Positions 45,429 to 55,726 of a stretch of DNA of 64,000 nt are shown in pieces; positions within the stretch are counted from its first letter, which is position 1; every line of letters begins with the position of its first letter. The notes beneath the pieces were generated by a model. The model had not been told where the DNA came from and ran no database searches. It was given only the letters and a program-made list of their open reading frames with translations. The translations under genes were made by a program, and so were the position numbers. The stretch is from Bryum argenteum (Eukaryota > Streptophyta > Bryopsida > Bryales > Bryaceae), in the NCBI GenBank assembly GCA_037043015.1, contig CM073330.1, positions 12,294,512 to 12,358,511 on the forward strand, in the 5' to 3' direction.

Positions 45429-45460
45429 CCCCTGCTGGGGCCTCGGTGTGGCCAGGCCAT

Positions 45461-46834
45461 GATATGCTTTGTAGTTAAGTTATGGCGGTTCGAATTTTCG
45501 ACTCTCATAGATTTTTTTTTTGATGTTTTTTTTTTTTTTTTTTTTTAAAATGGCGACAATACTCTCATTTTACTAGAGTGACCTCTCGTTTGAGTTTTAA
45601 AAGCTTACACTTTACATATTAGAGGTATCCTTTTATTACCCCTCTCTACATTTGGAAATTTCAAGAGAGAAGTAGAATTGGATTTTATGAGCAGTTGTTT
45701 TTTCGGTCCTTGCCGGACACCCCTTGAGCATCTGATGTATAAGTGAGCTAGATGACAAATCTATTGTTGCTTAGCCAGTGGGGGTTTGGGATTTCCTCCA
45801 CTTTGTTATAAACATATTTCAATAAAAAAAAATTTTAAAAATCAAAAAAATCAAAAAGTGCCTTTTTTTGAACTTAAAACTTAAAATTCGTTATGAAGGT
45901 TCTAAAATTGGAATTTGGCTTTGCAAATTTCACCACATACATTTTGCAATATGAGGAGCACCAAGTAGAAATTTCACAAAAAAAGATTACCTCTAACCCC
46001 TTCATCTAAGCTGCCCAAGATTGCAAAAACTTGGTTTGAGTTTTATAGACTTTTAATGATTAAAGGAGTTGAGGATGCACCCCCAAACAAAGTAGCAATT
46101 ATAGGGCTAGCTTCATTTAGTAAGAAAACAAGGGTCATCAAATTTAGCCCCATTCCCCCATTAGGTACAATAATCTCCTCTTGCGGTCCTTCTTAAGTTC
46201 TCCAATTACATTCTAGTTATATTCTGTCATTTTCCTCCATGTACTCAACTCCACCCCACCATAATAACTCCCCTTGACATTGCTATAAAATTCACTTTCT
46301 ATAAAAAGTTACTTTCTACTTTATTCTTGGATCATAAAACAATCATAGGAAATTATCATAATAGATACTAAAACCACTTTACATATAAAAAAATCAAGAT
46401 TTGGATAAATCAAGCTTGGGTGAGTCGCAAGGTTTAGAAAGTTGTTAGCTTTAACAACTTAGGGGTGCATTTTGGTATCAAGTTTTGCAAATTTATTGGC
46501 ACGCGATGATTGGCATTTGATGAACGCAATTGCATAATGTTCTGAACAATTGATGCAACAATTGCCTCTATATATCAATGATCCCGTATATCTTTATTTC
46601 ATTAAAATCAATCCATCTATTGCCTACAACAACAATTGGGCATTGCCATAGCTACATATAATGACAACTTTGGAGGCATATAATTTCATAAATACAAAAT
46701 TCGTCATGAATTTATTTAACGCCACAAATTAGAAAAAACAAGTTTGTCAAACTCCTATTTCTTTGGTTTTCTGCATTTAGCTTAAAATTTTTGAATTTTT
46801 GTTAGCATTAGAAATAAAAGGGAACCTTTTATTG
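45461..46834. other. AT-rich DNA without a recognisable gene
   Basis: Includes a T-rich run at 45510-45546. No motif or open frame of note before the GC-rich block begins near 46870. Confidence 0.4.
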
Positions 46835-47239
46835 TGTTTCCCTAGTTTAGAGAGGATAGGAATGAATAAAAGGGTTTAGCCCCGGTTAAAGTGATTTTGG
46901 AGGTTACCGGCTGGGAAGGTCAACCCGGGTACGGTAACCCTGGATAGCCGGTGTCCTGGCCGGGCGCGGGTTGGGACTAATGGGCGGCGGGCCGACCCGG
47001 GCCTGTCAGACCTAACCCTTTTCAAACGGCGGCCCCCATTTCGCGCCACCTTCTTCTCTTCCCCCTCGCGCTGTCGCTGCTCCGCGTTTTGTCGTGTTGC
47101 AGCCGGGGTGTCGTCATCTTGCGAGCGCGGAGTGTGGTGTCGGTAGGCCAGGAGATTGCGCGCCAGGGGAGTGTACCCGCGTCGAGGAGAAGTGTGTGAG
47201 CTGCCAGCAGTCAGGGTGGAAGTGCGGAGAACGGAAGCT

Positions 47240-50200
47240 ATGGCGCCCAAGGAGAATGCGGCTAAGGACAAATCTCGGAAAGAGAAGCCCTTGCCCGAAG
47301 TCATCCGGGAGAGGGGAGTGCACCCGGAGATCCCCGTCAAGGCAGAGTACCGCAGGCAGCTGAAAGAAGACCTAAAACGGATGGGCTGCTACGAATTCTA
47401 CAATCGGCCCTGGAACCTGGAGAGGCCCGCGTTGCTGAAGGAGGTCCAAACAGGAGAGCGCACCGCCAAATTCCAGGAGGACATGGTGCGGGGGCAGCCT
47501 GACGTCTGGGAGAGGGGACTCTGGAGGATCACCTACAACTTTGTTGAATCCGAGGTGGGGTACATCACGGTGCGGGGAGACGAGGAATTGCAGCGGAGCT
47601 TCTCCCAGCCTGCACATGAGCATGACGGATTCAAGGTGGAGCATTGCCTCGATTCCGGGCTGAAGAGGGTGCTGCAGTTCCTCCTACCCATACTTACCCC
47701 GGACAGGCCTTCGAGCGTTGCAAACAAACTCGCTAAGGCTATCCTGGAAGCATACGCGGGGAGGCAGGTAATTGGATGGCACATCATCCTGGAGGATGTC
47801 GTAATCCGGGCAGTGACCAGGATAAACAATGGCAAGGGTTGCCCATTGACGCCATTCCTCTTCCACCTCTACGACGCATACAACTGCCTGGATGACGATG
47901 AGGCCGCGCAATACGCCAAGGCCCTGGAGAAGAGGCGAGCCATGTTCCCAGGAGAGTTTCCCCCGGTGGAAGGAGCAGGACAAGCCGGGACGTCAGGGCA
48001 GGCTGAGCCAGCAGGATCAGGGGATACCAGCGGAGCTGCAGCAGAGGAAGGGGTAGCGGTAACTCCACCCCGGGCCCCCACCTCAGCCAACCCAGGAGTA
48101 CAACAGGAGACTCCAACAAGGGAGTACAACCCCTTCTCCCCCATCAGTCCAGTACAGGGGAGTGGCTCAAAAGAGGAGGAGTCGCCAACCGTCAGTACCA
48201 GGGCAATGCGCCGCAGTACCAGGCAACGGCGGAGGCAGACCTCTCAACCAACATCCCGAGGTCCCATTCACCTGGATGACTCAGATGATGAAGACCCGGT
48301 GCGGCGAGCAACATCTCCAGGAGAAGGATCTCCTCACGATCCGGACCAGGGGAAGGAGTTAGAGGATCCGCTGGAAGGAGAGCCCCAGCCAAGGAAGAAG
48401 AGGAAGACCACCGCGGAGGTGCATCTGGAGTTGTCAGCAAGCCTCTGGATGGGATCCCCTTCGGCCAAGCTGAGGAAGCCTTCGAAGAGAAGGAAGGTGA
48501 CCTTTGCATCGGACCGCGGAGTAGGAGAGACTCAGCCTCCCAAGAAGGTGGCACCCCTAACCAAGGGGAAAGTGAAGAGGAGCATCCCGAAGAGGGGGTA
48601 TGCGGGTCCAGGACAGGAGAGGGTGCCCCGGGAAGAAACGACTAAGGAGAGCAGCGGGCCCGATCCCGAGCCCATGGACATACCCCGGAAACCTGTAAGA
48701 CCCCCATCTAACGCAGGAGAGTCCAGCACCCCCGCTCCAAGGAAGGAGACTGTCCCGGAGAGAAGGAGAGGAGCCGTCCCCGATGCACCTACTCCCTTGT
48801 TCAGGATTACAGAAGAGAATCCCTTGAACCCTATCCAGGAAACCGTGCAGATGTGTATGGAGGAGCACAAGGTGATGTATCGGTCGCTCAGGGAAGTAGA
48901 GGGAGTCCTGAAGACAAATGCAGTGGAGCGTTACCCCGAGCTGGTTAAGGCCATGCAGGAACAGCGAGATGCGCTCAACAAGGAGGTGAAGGAGCTGCGA
49001 GATCAGGCCATGGACTTCTCCATCAATATCCTGACCCAGGACAAGGAGATCGAGGCGTTGAAGAAGTATGTCTCGACTCAGAATGGGTGGGCGCGGGCTA
49101 ACCTCTTCGCCTTGCAGAAGACCCTGCTCACGCCGGGAGAGGCTCAGGCCAAGGCGCGGTTGTTTGACGCGCACCTGCAGGGGGATGGCGCGGATGCCGC
49201 TGTACGTATGGCGTCCTTCCTGAAGAAGCATACGGCGCGGATAGAAGGTGCCCTGGAAGAAATGCGGATCCTCCTCAAGGAGATGTATGAGCGGTTCCCA
49301 GGGGAGGCAGCAGCAGCCGAGGTCGCAGCAACAGAGGCGGAGGCAACCTGGGGTGTCACAGTGCGAACAGGGGAAACAGGAGGACCAAGTAGGACTCCTT
49401 TGATGTCTACCCCATTAGCCGCAGCTGATCCAGGGGAGCCAATGGTGAAAGAAGCCCAACCCGATGTTCGGATGGCGTGGGAGGAGGAAGACGATCCAGG
49501 GGTAATGGATGAGGCTCAGCTAGTGCCCGGGGTAGTGACGGAGGTTCCTCCGGAAGTACCCGAGGCAATGGATGTTGTCCCATCCGTTTTTGCAGAAGCG
49601 CAAGAAGTGCGGCCAGCAGAAGTGCCAGCCACTGAAGCTCAACCCGAATCCAGGGTAGAGGAAGAGGTTCTCCCTGCACCAGGAGAGGCAAGAGCAGATC
49701 CACCGGGGCAGGAAGTAGGAGAGTCACCCTCACCAATGGAGGAAGAGATAGCTTCTGTCCCACATACACTGGGGACAGAGGGGCGCGTCAAACCAGGGGA
49801 AGGCGCCCCCGTGGTAATCCCACCCGAGTCGGTAGTGGATGAGCAAGCTCCCCCGGAAGAGGGAGACGTTGCGAGTGCTCCATCCGAGTTGGGAGCAGAG
49901 GGGGAGGTGCCGCTCACAGGGGGGGAGGTGCCACTCCCGGAGGGGGAAGTGACCGATTGCTTACCTGGAGCAGAGGTAGATGGGGAGGCTCCACTAGGAG
50001 GGGAGGTCATCAAGGAGATCCAGCCCGAGCCGGAGTTACCATCAGTCGAGGCAGTGGTGACTGATGAACCAGGGCAGCAGGATGGTACTCCAGGAGAGGA
50101 GGTCGTCGCAGAAGGGGGAATCACGCCAGGGGAACCGACGGACCCACCCACTGAGGAGCCTGCCCCGAACACCATCGACCTACCTCTAAACGAAGCTGAG

Positions 50201-50515
50201 TCAGGGTTAATGAGGATACCCGAGACTCCCGTAGTGGTTCCCGAGGAAGTTATCCTGGATGAGGTTGATGCCCTCTCCGGGGGTACGGAACCCTTGGATG
50301 TGGAACCCGAGGCAGTCACCTCCAGGGGAGGACCAATACTTAGGGAAGGCACGAGTGACAATTCGGAGGAGCGAGGAGAACCGGAGGTGACCAGCATCCT
50401 TGTCCGAGTGGACCAGGGGAGCGAAGACAGGGGAGCGGCCAAGCGGACAGCACCTACCCTGGTTGGGTTCGAGGGCCAATCTCTCATCAAGTTGACTAGG
50501 GCTAGATCTATTTAG
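47240..50515 (+). CDS. Large retroelement-type ORF, 1091 aa, function unknown
   Basis: The N-terminal ~250 residues are ordered: PVKAEYRRQLKEDLKRMGCYEF, WERGLWRITYNFVE, LQFLLPILTPDRPSSVANKLA, GRQVIGWHIILEDVVIRAV, and CPLTPFLFHLYDAYNCL. This resembles, without proof, the plant mobile domain / retroelement-associated helical domain found in plant transposon ORFs. A long disordered part follows: Ser/Pro/Arg-rich with basic clusters (PRKKRKTT, LRKPSKRRKV, nuclear-localisation-like), a likely coiled coil at about residues 530-690, then a Glu/Pro/Val-rich tail. The ATG at 47240 is the first in the frame; the frame is open 28 codons upstream. Strikingly GC-rich relative to surroundings. No gag zinc knuckle, protease or RT motif was seen. 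The intact length suggests a recent insertion. Confidence 0.55.
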   Translation: MAPKENAAKDKSRKEKPLPEVIRERGVHPEIPVKAEYRRQLKEDLKRMGCYEFYNRPWNLERPALLKEVQTGERTAKFQEDMVRGQPDVWERGLWRITYNFVESEVGYITVRGDEELQRSFSQPAHEHDGFKVEHCLDSGLKRVLQFLLPILTPDRPSSVANKLAKAILEAYAGRQVIGWHIILEDVVIRAVTRINNGKGCPLTPFLFHLYDAYNCLDDDEAAQYAKALEKRRAMFPGEFPPVEGAGQAGTSGQAEPAGSGDTSGAAAEEGVAVTPPRAPTSANPGVQQETPTREYNPFSPISPVQGSGSKEEESPTVSTRAMRRSTRQRRRQTSQPTSRGPIHLDDSDDEDPVRRATSPGEGSPHDPDQGKELEDPLEGEPQPRKKRKTTAEVHLELSASLWMGSPSAKLRKPSKRRKVTFASDRGVGETQPPKKVAPLTKGKVKRSIPKRGYAGPGQERVPREETTKESSGPDPEPMDIPRKPVRPPSNAGESSTPAPRKETVPERRRGAVPDAPTPLFRITEENPLNPIQETVQMCMEEHKVMYRSLREVEGVLKTNAVERYPELVKAMQEQRDALNKEVKELRDQAMDFSINILTQDKEIEALKKYVSTQNGWARANLFALQKTLLTPGEAQAKARLFDAHLQGDGADAAVRMASFLKKHTARIEGALEEMRILLKEMYERFPGEAAAAEVAATEAEATWGVTVRTGETGGPSRTPLMSTPLAAADPGEPMVKEAQPDVRMAWEEEDDPGVMDEAQLVPGVVTEVPPEVPEAMDVVPSVFAEAQEVRPAEVPATEAQPESRVEEEVLPAPGEARADPPGQEVGESPSPMEEEIASVPHTLGTEGRVKPGEGAPVVIPPESVVDEQAPPEEGDVASAPSELGAEGEVPLTGGEVPLPEGEVTDCLPGAEVDGEAPLGGEVIKEIQPEPELPSVEAVVTDEPGQQDGTPGEEVVAEGGITPGEPTDPPTEEPAPNTIDLPLNEAESGLMRIPETPVVVPEEVILDEVDALSGGTEPLDVEPEAVTSRGGPILREGTSDNSEERGEPEVTSILVRVDQGSEDRGAAKRTAPTLVGFEGQSLIKLTRARSI

Positions 50516-50517
50516 CT

Positions 50518-51140
50518 TTAGGTTAGAAGATAGGCATTTAGTAGTAGAAGGATAGAGGTGTGTTCACACCGTTTTGGACTTGTATTAGTTTTTGTGTGCC
50601 TGATTGATAGGCGGTGCAGGAGAGGCCACGTGGGCTTTATCCTGTCCGGGTATTCCGTGATCCACTTAAAGCGGATCTGGAGCATGGAACTCGGGGTAGC
50701 GTAGAGATACTTAGCCAAGGAATGTTCTCATTCTTTGGGTCTCTTTTGTATCATCATCATTTTCGAAGTATCTAGGGTTGCGGCCGCCTTTCTAAGTCTA
50801 AACCGTTTTCCCTGATGTTTTGTGTGTGTGATGGTGCGATTGAGTCCCTTGCATTGTTTGCTTGAAGATCTGGAGTGAAGGTTAGTGTTGGTGAGATCTG
50901 TACTAGTGTCCAGGGTAAGGAGTCTTGGCAGTTAGGCACCATTACGAGTCAGTACCTTAGGTGAACAGTGGTTCCCTAATATTCCCCGGGGACAGTGGTC
51001 TAGCGCGGGGAAGTTGGTCACTGTTGCGGAGAGTGGGTCTTAGTCCTCCTACTATCCTGGATCTGTATCCAAAGTTGTCCCTTTCTACCTTCTATCCTGG
51101 TTTGGAGTTAATGTGTGAGTAGCCATACCAACAGGGGAAC
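50518..51140. other. Untranslated tail of the GC-rich block
   Basis: Contains GTTTTTGTGTGCCTGATTG and TTCGAAGTATCTAGGGTTGCGGCCGCC but no open frame of note. The low density of stops in the upstream ORF ends abruptly at 50515. Confidence 0.4.
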
Positions 51141-51142
51141 AT

Positions 51143-51152
51143 TGGCACCCTT
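51143..51152 (+). other. Primer-binding-site-like sequence
   Basis: TGGCACCCTT follows ...GGGGAACAT, in the position and form of a tRNA primer site after an LTR ending in CA. The matching tRNA is not identified. Confidence 0.3.
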
Positions 51153-51750
51153 ATAGTGACCTGTACCGGGATTAACAACCCTGGTATTGAAGGGGGCCGG
51201 GTCTAACCCTGGGCGAAGTTGAACCAAGAGAAAGACACTGTTGCTTGTGGGTTTGTGTGTTGTGTTGAGTAGTGGGGGATTCTAGGAGAGAGGAAGTCAA
51301 GTGCCCTAAATCCAGCACTTTAAACTAAGGGACACTAGTACAAATCCCAGAATTTTTGACTGCATTTTTGACTAGCCAGCAGTCAAAAACGGACATGTTT
51401 TTCGAACTTGACTAAGACTATTTTGAGTCAAAAAGGACAAGTCGCTCCGGACATTTTGACTCGCAGTCAAAAACGGACATCGGCGTTCCCCTGCGCTGCG
51501 TTCCCGACGATTTTTGGGACCTCGATTGGGCTGGACTTGGAACTTGGTTTGAATGACTCGGATTAGTCAACTCACATGACTGCTACCAGTCAATAATCGT
51601 CTGGGAATTACGTGAATTCGGTTGACTAATTCGAGTCATGCTGGTTCAGTGTGGCTTAGAATACTAGGACTATTTTCAGTCATGTCCTAATTAAACCGTC
51701 ATGTCCTAATTAAATTAATATGCTTGCACCGTAGGCAATATACAACAGCG

Positions 51751-52575
51751 ATGGCCGCCAAAGAACGTGCTCGAGGGGAGTGGCGAAGACGGAACCGTCG
51801 CCAGAATGCCAAGGTCCCGGATTATTTGCAAGCGCAAGCGTTTCACAAATGGTTTGTTGCAGAAATAAAGTGCAATTTGGAGAGAGGACATGACACACCA
51901 GAGGATGTCAAAGCTTTGGGTTTCCCTCCGTCGTTGGAGGCAAGGTCATATCGATCCATGTACGCTTTCGGAAATCATATTCGTGTCCGCACAGCAGAAG
52001 CCGATCTACTCACATGTGACAGCGGTGTCTCAGCAACATTCTCACAAGACTGTCGGGCAAGTTTGCAAGATCGAAACATCAGAAATGCAAACTTGGAGTA
52101 CATTGGATGGGTGGAGGAGATCATAGCAGTCAACTTTGGGAGATACGAACTTGTCGTACTGTATTGTAATTGGGTAAAGGCTAATACATCTGGTGCCCGC
52201 GCGACAGTGAAGCGCGACGAGTACGGATTCACGCTTATCGAGTTCGGGAGATTGATTCCGTTCTCGGCTGACTCATTTGCATTTCCCCGACATGTTCAAC
52301 AGATCTACACCGTCGACGTAGTTGATAATCCAGCGTGGAAGATCGTGCTTCGAAGAATACCACGCAGTGTTCGAGTTGCCTCAAGCACTGATGATCTCCC
52401 CGAGCTACAATGTCTTCAGATGCAATGTGTTGACGCACATCCATGCCTACTACCAAATATACATGTGGAGGATGTTACACAAAGCGCTCCAGTACTTCAA
52501 GGCTGTCGCATGATGAGTACGAATGAAGTGAATATGGAGTTGCACATCCAGGATTCAGAAGACCCTGACATTTGA
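51751..52575 (+). CDS. CACTA transposase C-terminal (DUF4216-type) fragment, 274 aa
   Basis: Contains KWFVAEIKCN and YRSMYAFGNHIRVR, then DSGVSATF, NLEYIGWVEEIIAVNFGRYELVVLYCNWV, DEYGFTLIEFGRLIP, FAFPRHVQQIYTVDVVDNPAWKIVL. This is the conserved order of the DUF4216 region found at the C-terminus of plant CACTA (En/Spm-type) transposases. The ATG at 51751 is the first in frame; an intron acceptor-like GTAG lies just upstream at 51732-51735, so this may be a former last exon. Without the DDE domain it cannot catalyse transposition. The open frame is intact, consistent with recent deletion. Confidence 0.75.
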   Translation: MAAKERARGEWRRRNRRQNAKVPDYLQAQAFHKWFVAEIKCNLERGHDTPEDVKALGFPPSLEARSYRSMYAFGNHIRVRTAEADLLTCDSGVSATFSQDCRASLQDRNIRNANLEYIGWVEEIIAVNFGRYELVVLYCNWVKANTSGARATVKRDEYGFTLIEFGRLIPFSADSFAFPRHVQQIYTVDVVDNPAWKIVLRRIPRSVRVASSTDDLPELQCLQMQCVDAHPCLLPNIHVEDVTQSAPVLQGCRMMSTNEVNMELHIQDSEDPDI

Positions 52576-53440
52576 AACTACGTACTCCATAGCAAGAAGT
52601 AGCACTAGCTGGCCATCGGAGGTTTTTGTGATTTACTTCCTAGCTTGGGTTGTTAGTATTGATTTTCCAAAAATTACATTACCCACCCTGGCCTTTTGCC
52701 CTCCCCAATATTTTTGATGTTAGAATCTTCTTTCATTGGATGCAAGCTACTTAGAATTGTCCAAACATTGTATGAGCATGTCTAGCTGGCCCGCGTGTAT
52801 TTCATTGGGGCATGAGTTGTACCTGTACAAATCAGTGATCATGAATGCAGAGACTTGTCACAAATTGCCTCCCGCTTTTTTTGTAAACCGCCAATATGTA
52901 CCTCTCAAACCAAATTACCTAGCTATGAATGTACCATCAATCCAAACTAGCTATGAATGTACCATTAATCGATTATGAGAAGTCAATGACTTCATGATCA
53001 TGTTTTTCCACCTTCGGTTAACTATGTCCTCATAGTAACCATTTGCATAAGCAATATGATTTCAGAATATAGTCTTTAAGAATTGTAACTATCTCCTTCC
53101 CGGCATTCGACATATATTTTACATCTGAAATATTAGATCTAACGGAGATACAACCTTCTATGATTTATTTATTTTTAATAGTTACTTGCAAAAAAAATTT
53201 GCATAATGACGATTAAAATATATTATGCAAAGAGACGAGGATTTGCACTTAACCAAACCCTAAACCTGAATAATCAAACTCACTCAGCATTATGGAGAGA
53301 TATCACATCTAAAAAATCCCAAATTTTTTTGTAGTAAAGTCTTATGACTGCGTGCAGTCATATTCCGGGGGGTACTGCTTAGTAGGAGATCACCTCCGTC
53401 GGGGAACACGCTGATAGTCTGTTCCCACGCGTTCCCATCG
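52576..53440. other. Non-coding right part of the CACTA element
   Basis: AT-rich, no open frame with recognisable motifs. A small direct repeat CTAGCTATGAATGTACCAT occurs near 52920 and 52949. Confidence 0.5.
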
Positions 53441-53578
53441 AGGTGCCGCTAATTTTTGACTACACATATGACTAAGCCTTGACTACGGACAGTTTGACTA
53501 CGATTTTTGACTCATTTTCAAAAATTTGACTAGGCAGTCAAGTGCCCCCAGTCAAATAATCGTGTTTTTGTACTAGTG

Positions 53579-53785
53579 GGAGAACCCTCTGATGGACAAA
53601 CTGAGGTAAAACTAAACCAGCTGAGAGATATACTGGTGGACCAGGGTAGAGGGAGTCAAACTCCCCTGGAAGGAAACCAGGACAGGAGAAGCAGAATTGC
53701 TAACCAGGAAATCAGCACCATCCTGGTCGAAGGAGAAGCAAGACAGGACAGTGATAGAAGCACTGTCCTGGGGAGGTTATCCTAG
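53579..53785 (+). pseudogene. Retroelement fragment after the CACTA insertion
   Basis: Frame GEPSDGQTEVKLNQLRDILVDQ...ISTILVEGEARQDSDRSTVLGRLS with no ATG and an in-frame stop just before the CACTA site. It continues the GC-rich block beyond the insertion. It could be a gag start of the element; the assignment is unproven. Confidence 0.35.
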
Positions 53786-54016
53786 TCACTTTGGAGCTCA
53801 GTGAATCCCCGTGGATCGATTAATCCGGATATCACCTCTGAGGGTGTTCTTAACACTTAAAAGAACACTAAAGGGGAATATCGCTAACACGAATTACGAC
53901 AAAGTTATCTTGTTTCATTTTGCATTTTGATTTATTCTTGCTTCAATGTTTGTGAAATTAGTCAATACTTGATTTCTAGATTTATAGTTGTTTGACTACT
54001 AGATCATTGAATATTG

Positions 54017-54200
54017 AGGTGAAAACGTCATTTGCAAAGGCCACCAAAAAAGGGCTAAAATACAATGGGCAACGACATCCTTTACTTGAAGCTCAATTAG
54101 TGCTCAAGTAGTTGCTTGAACACCTCATGAATCTCGACCTCAATTGGAAGTACCAAGATATTAGGTTGTATAAGACAAGAGCAAATGTTGCACACCTATT
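54017..54200 (+). pseudogene. Ancient relic of the small Cys-cluster family
   Basis: The translated frame reads VKTSFAKATKKGLKYNGQRH and, after a stop, HLMNLDLNWKYQDIRLYKTRANVA. It aligns with VTTVIVNATKQGLTLKVGNRN and HRMKLDLNWTYQEFMLQDKTNAE of the B-type copies. At the DNA level GCCACCAAAAAAGGGCTAAAA and CTCGACCTCAATTGGAAGTACCA are clearly related. Base composition has drifted to AT and the Cys-cluster half is not recognisable. This shows the family once extended beyond the inverted repeat. Confidence 0.6.
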
Positions 54201-54729
54201 TTATCGCCACTCCCTCAATATACGCCATAAGGAGCTTGAAGATCTGACCACACAGTTTGTAGATTGATCCTACAATAAATTCACAAAATCAAGCAATTGT
54301 TTTGTAGCTGATTATAACAACCCACGGATTTTTGATGCATCACCACCTACGTATTGTACGTTTAGAGCATATCCACTTTATGTATTGTAGAAGTATCTAT
54401 TGTGATAGTATACTAACATCATAAAAAGACTCTAAAATATATTAAGAAGGGCAATGAAGGAACCCTTGAATGCTAGAGCTTTTTTGAGTCACTCAAAAGT
54501 CCATAGTAACTTTATGATACAAAATTGAAAACAAGTGCGTAAAGGTTATTAGAAAAATTGATGAATGAAATGAGATTGATATAAGATATGTATTGATAAA
54601 AAAATCATATCAAAATGTACTTATTACTTAATGATAAATTTGCAACCCAAGCGTGTTTCAAAAATACCATTTATGGTAAACTATCGTGCAAACAAAAGAA
54701 CCATTGGAGGGAGATTGACAATAGTATAC
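54201..54729. other. AT-rich spacer
   Basis: Nothing recognisable between the relic and the PLATZ duplicate. Confidence 0.4.
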
Positions 54730-54735
54730 TAATAA

Positions 54736-54885
54736 AAACTTGGTTGAAGAAGGGCCATATTAATTTTAAACAAAAACTTGGTCAAAGAAGGGCCATATTA
54801 ATTCTTAATAAACACTTGGTCAAAGAAGGGCCATATTAATTCTTAATAAACACTTGGTCAAAGAAGGGCCATATTCATTTTTGAG
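54736..54885. repeat. 38-bp tandem repeat
   Basis: Four units of ACTTGGTCAAAGAAGGGCCA plus TATTAATTCTTAATAAAC. The paralog at 18585-18650 has about two diverged units. Confidence 0.8.
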
Positions 54886-55589
54886 AAAGTTTGAGAGAAT
54901 TTCCAAAAGTGCTCACTCTAAACAATTTTGATGAAATTCATAGAATTCATCATTGTTTTAAAGTTGGATTAATTTTCTATGTCAACAATCTCTATTGCAA
55001 CTTCTCACAATTTTATGAAGACTTGTCCCGTATGACTTGTTTACAATGAGTTGAAGAGTCATATCATTATCAATTGTGTCCATACAAATATTTGAGTAAT
55101 TGTCAATAATCATAAAAGATAATGTTTCTTCTAGTGTTGGTTGGTGAAAGGTGTATTTAAAATAAATTTAGAATCTTGTACATAAATTAAGTTCAATCCC
55201 GCTATAGTAAAAATTAAACCAACTGGGAGACGCTTTACATAAAAGTAGCAAATATACATGGAATGGATGAAAGGTAAAGAATATTCTGATGTGATTGGTT
55301 CAAGTCTTAAAATTCTTGAAATCAACCAATCACATGAGAGGGAGTTTTTGCCAATTTAAAGTGCCCCTTGGTGATGTAAAAGAGTTTCTCATCATGTGTC
55401 ATTTTATTGTGGAGAATAGTCTTTTGTTAACAAAATTATCCACATGACATCCGTAGTAATCTTATAAGCTAGTTTTTGCATAAAATTTTCACTCTAACAT
55501 TTCTAAGCGACTCTTCGTTACAACAAATACCCTACAAAGTCATCCTTCATTAAGTATAAGTCATACCTACGATATTCCACGGATCTCTA

Positions 55590-55726
55590 CGTCTCTGGCA
55601 TTCTCTCCGCTGCGCTCACGGCCGCTCCGCTCGACGGCCACTCCGCTCGCGATCGCTCCGCTCCGAACCGCTCTGCTCCACGGCCACTTCGCTCGCGGCC
55701 GCTTGGCTCCACGGCTGCTCCGCTTC
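55590..55726. repeat. GC-rich repeats in the PLATZ leader
   Basis: Repeats of CTCCGCTC..CGGCCACTCCGCTCG type just before the ATG; the other PLATZ copies have one or two units (19271-19290). Probably in the 5' UTR. Confidence 0.5.

Larger units (their letters stand above)
44862..45460. mobile_element. Inverted-repeat element with 16-bp perfect ends
   Basis: ATGGCCTGGCCACACC at 44862-44877 is repeated inverted at 45445-45460. The interior is GC-rich at both ends (CAGCCCAGCC, CCCAGCAGCCCCAGCAGG) and holds an A/T simple-sequence core. No coding capacity; the superfamily is not determined. Confidence 0.55.
46835..51332 (+). mobile_element. GC-rich retroelement-like block (possible long LTR)
   Basis: Base composition changes sharply near 46870 from AT-rich to GC-rich. 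The block holds the 1091-codon ORF, a ~600-bp untranslated tail and a sequence AACATTGGCACCC at 51138-51150. The last resembles the LTR end plus primer-binding site arrangement of some plant Ty3/gypsy elements. A candidate left end is TGTTTCCC at 46835. A second LTR is not in the window, so the long-LTR reading is an inference. Confidence 0.4.
51333..53578 (+). mobile_element. CACTA transposon, internally deleted
   Basis: Ends CACTAGTACAAA...TTTGTACTAGTG. The 3-bp target duplication GGA lies at 51330-51332 and 53579-53581. Both ends carry many subterminal TTTTGACT/AGTCAAAA repeats (51355-51480 and 53445-53560), as usual for CACTA elements. The only coding remnant is the transposase C-terminal part at 51751-52575; the catalytic tnp2 domain is absent. 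It splits the retroelement-like block, so it inserted later. Confidence 0.88.

Noticed and set aside
49639..50490. 283-codon minus frame inside the GC-rich ORF
   Set aside because: Ser/Gly/Pro-rich antisense shadow of the Glu/Pro/Val-rich tail, caused by GC-rich codon structure.
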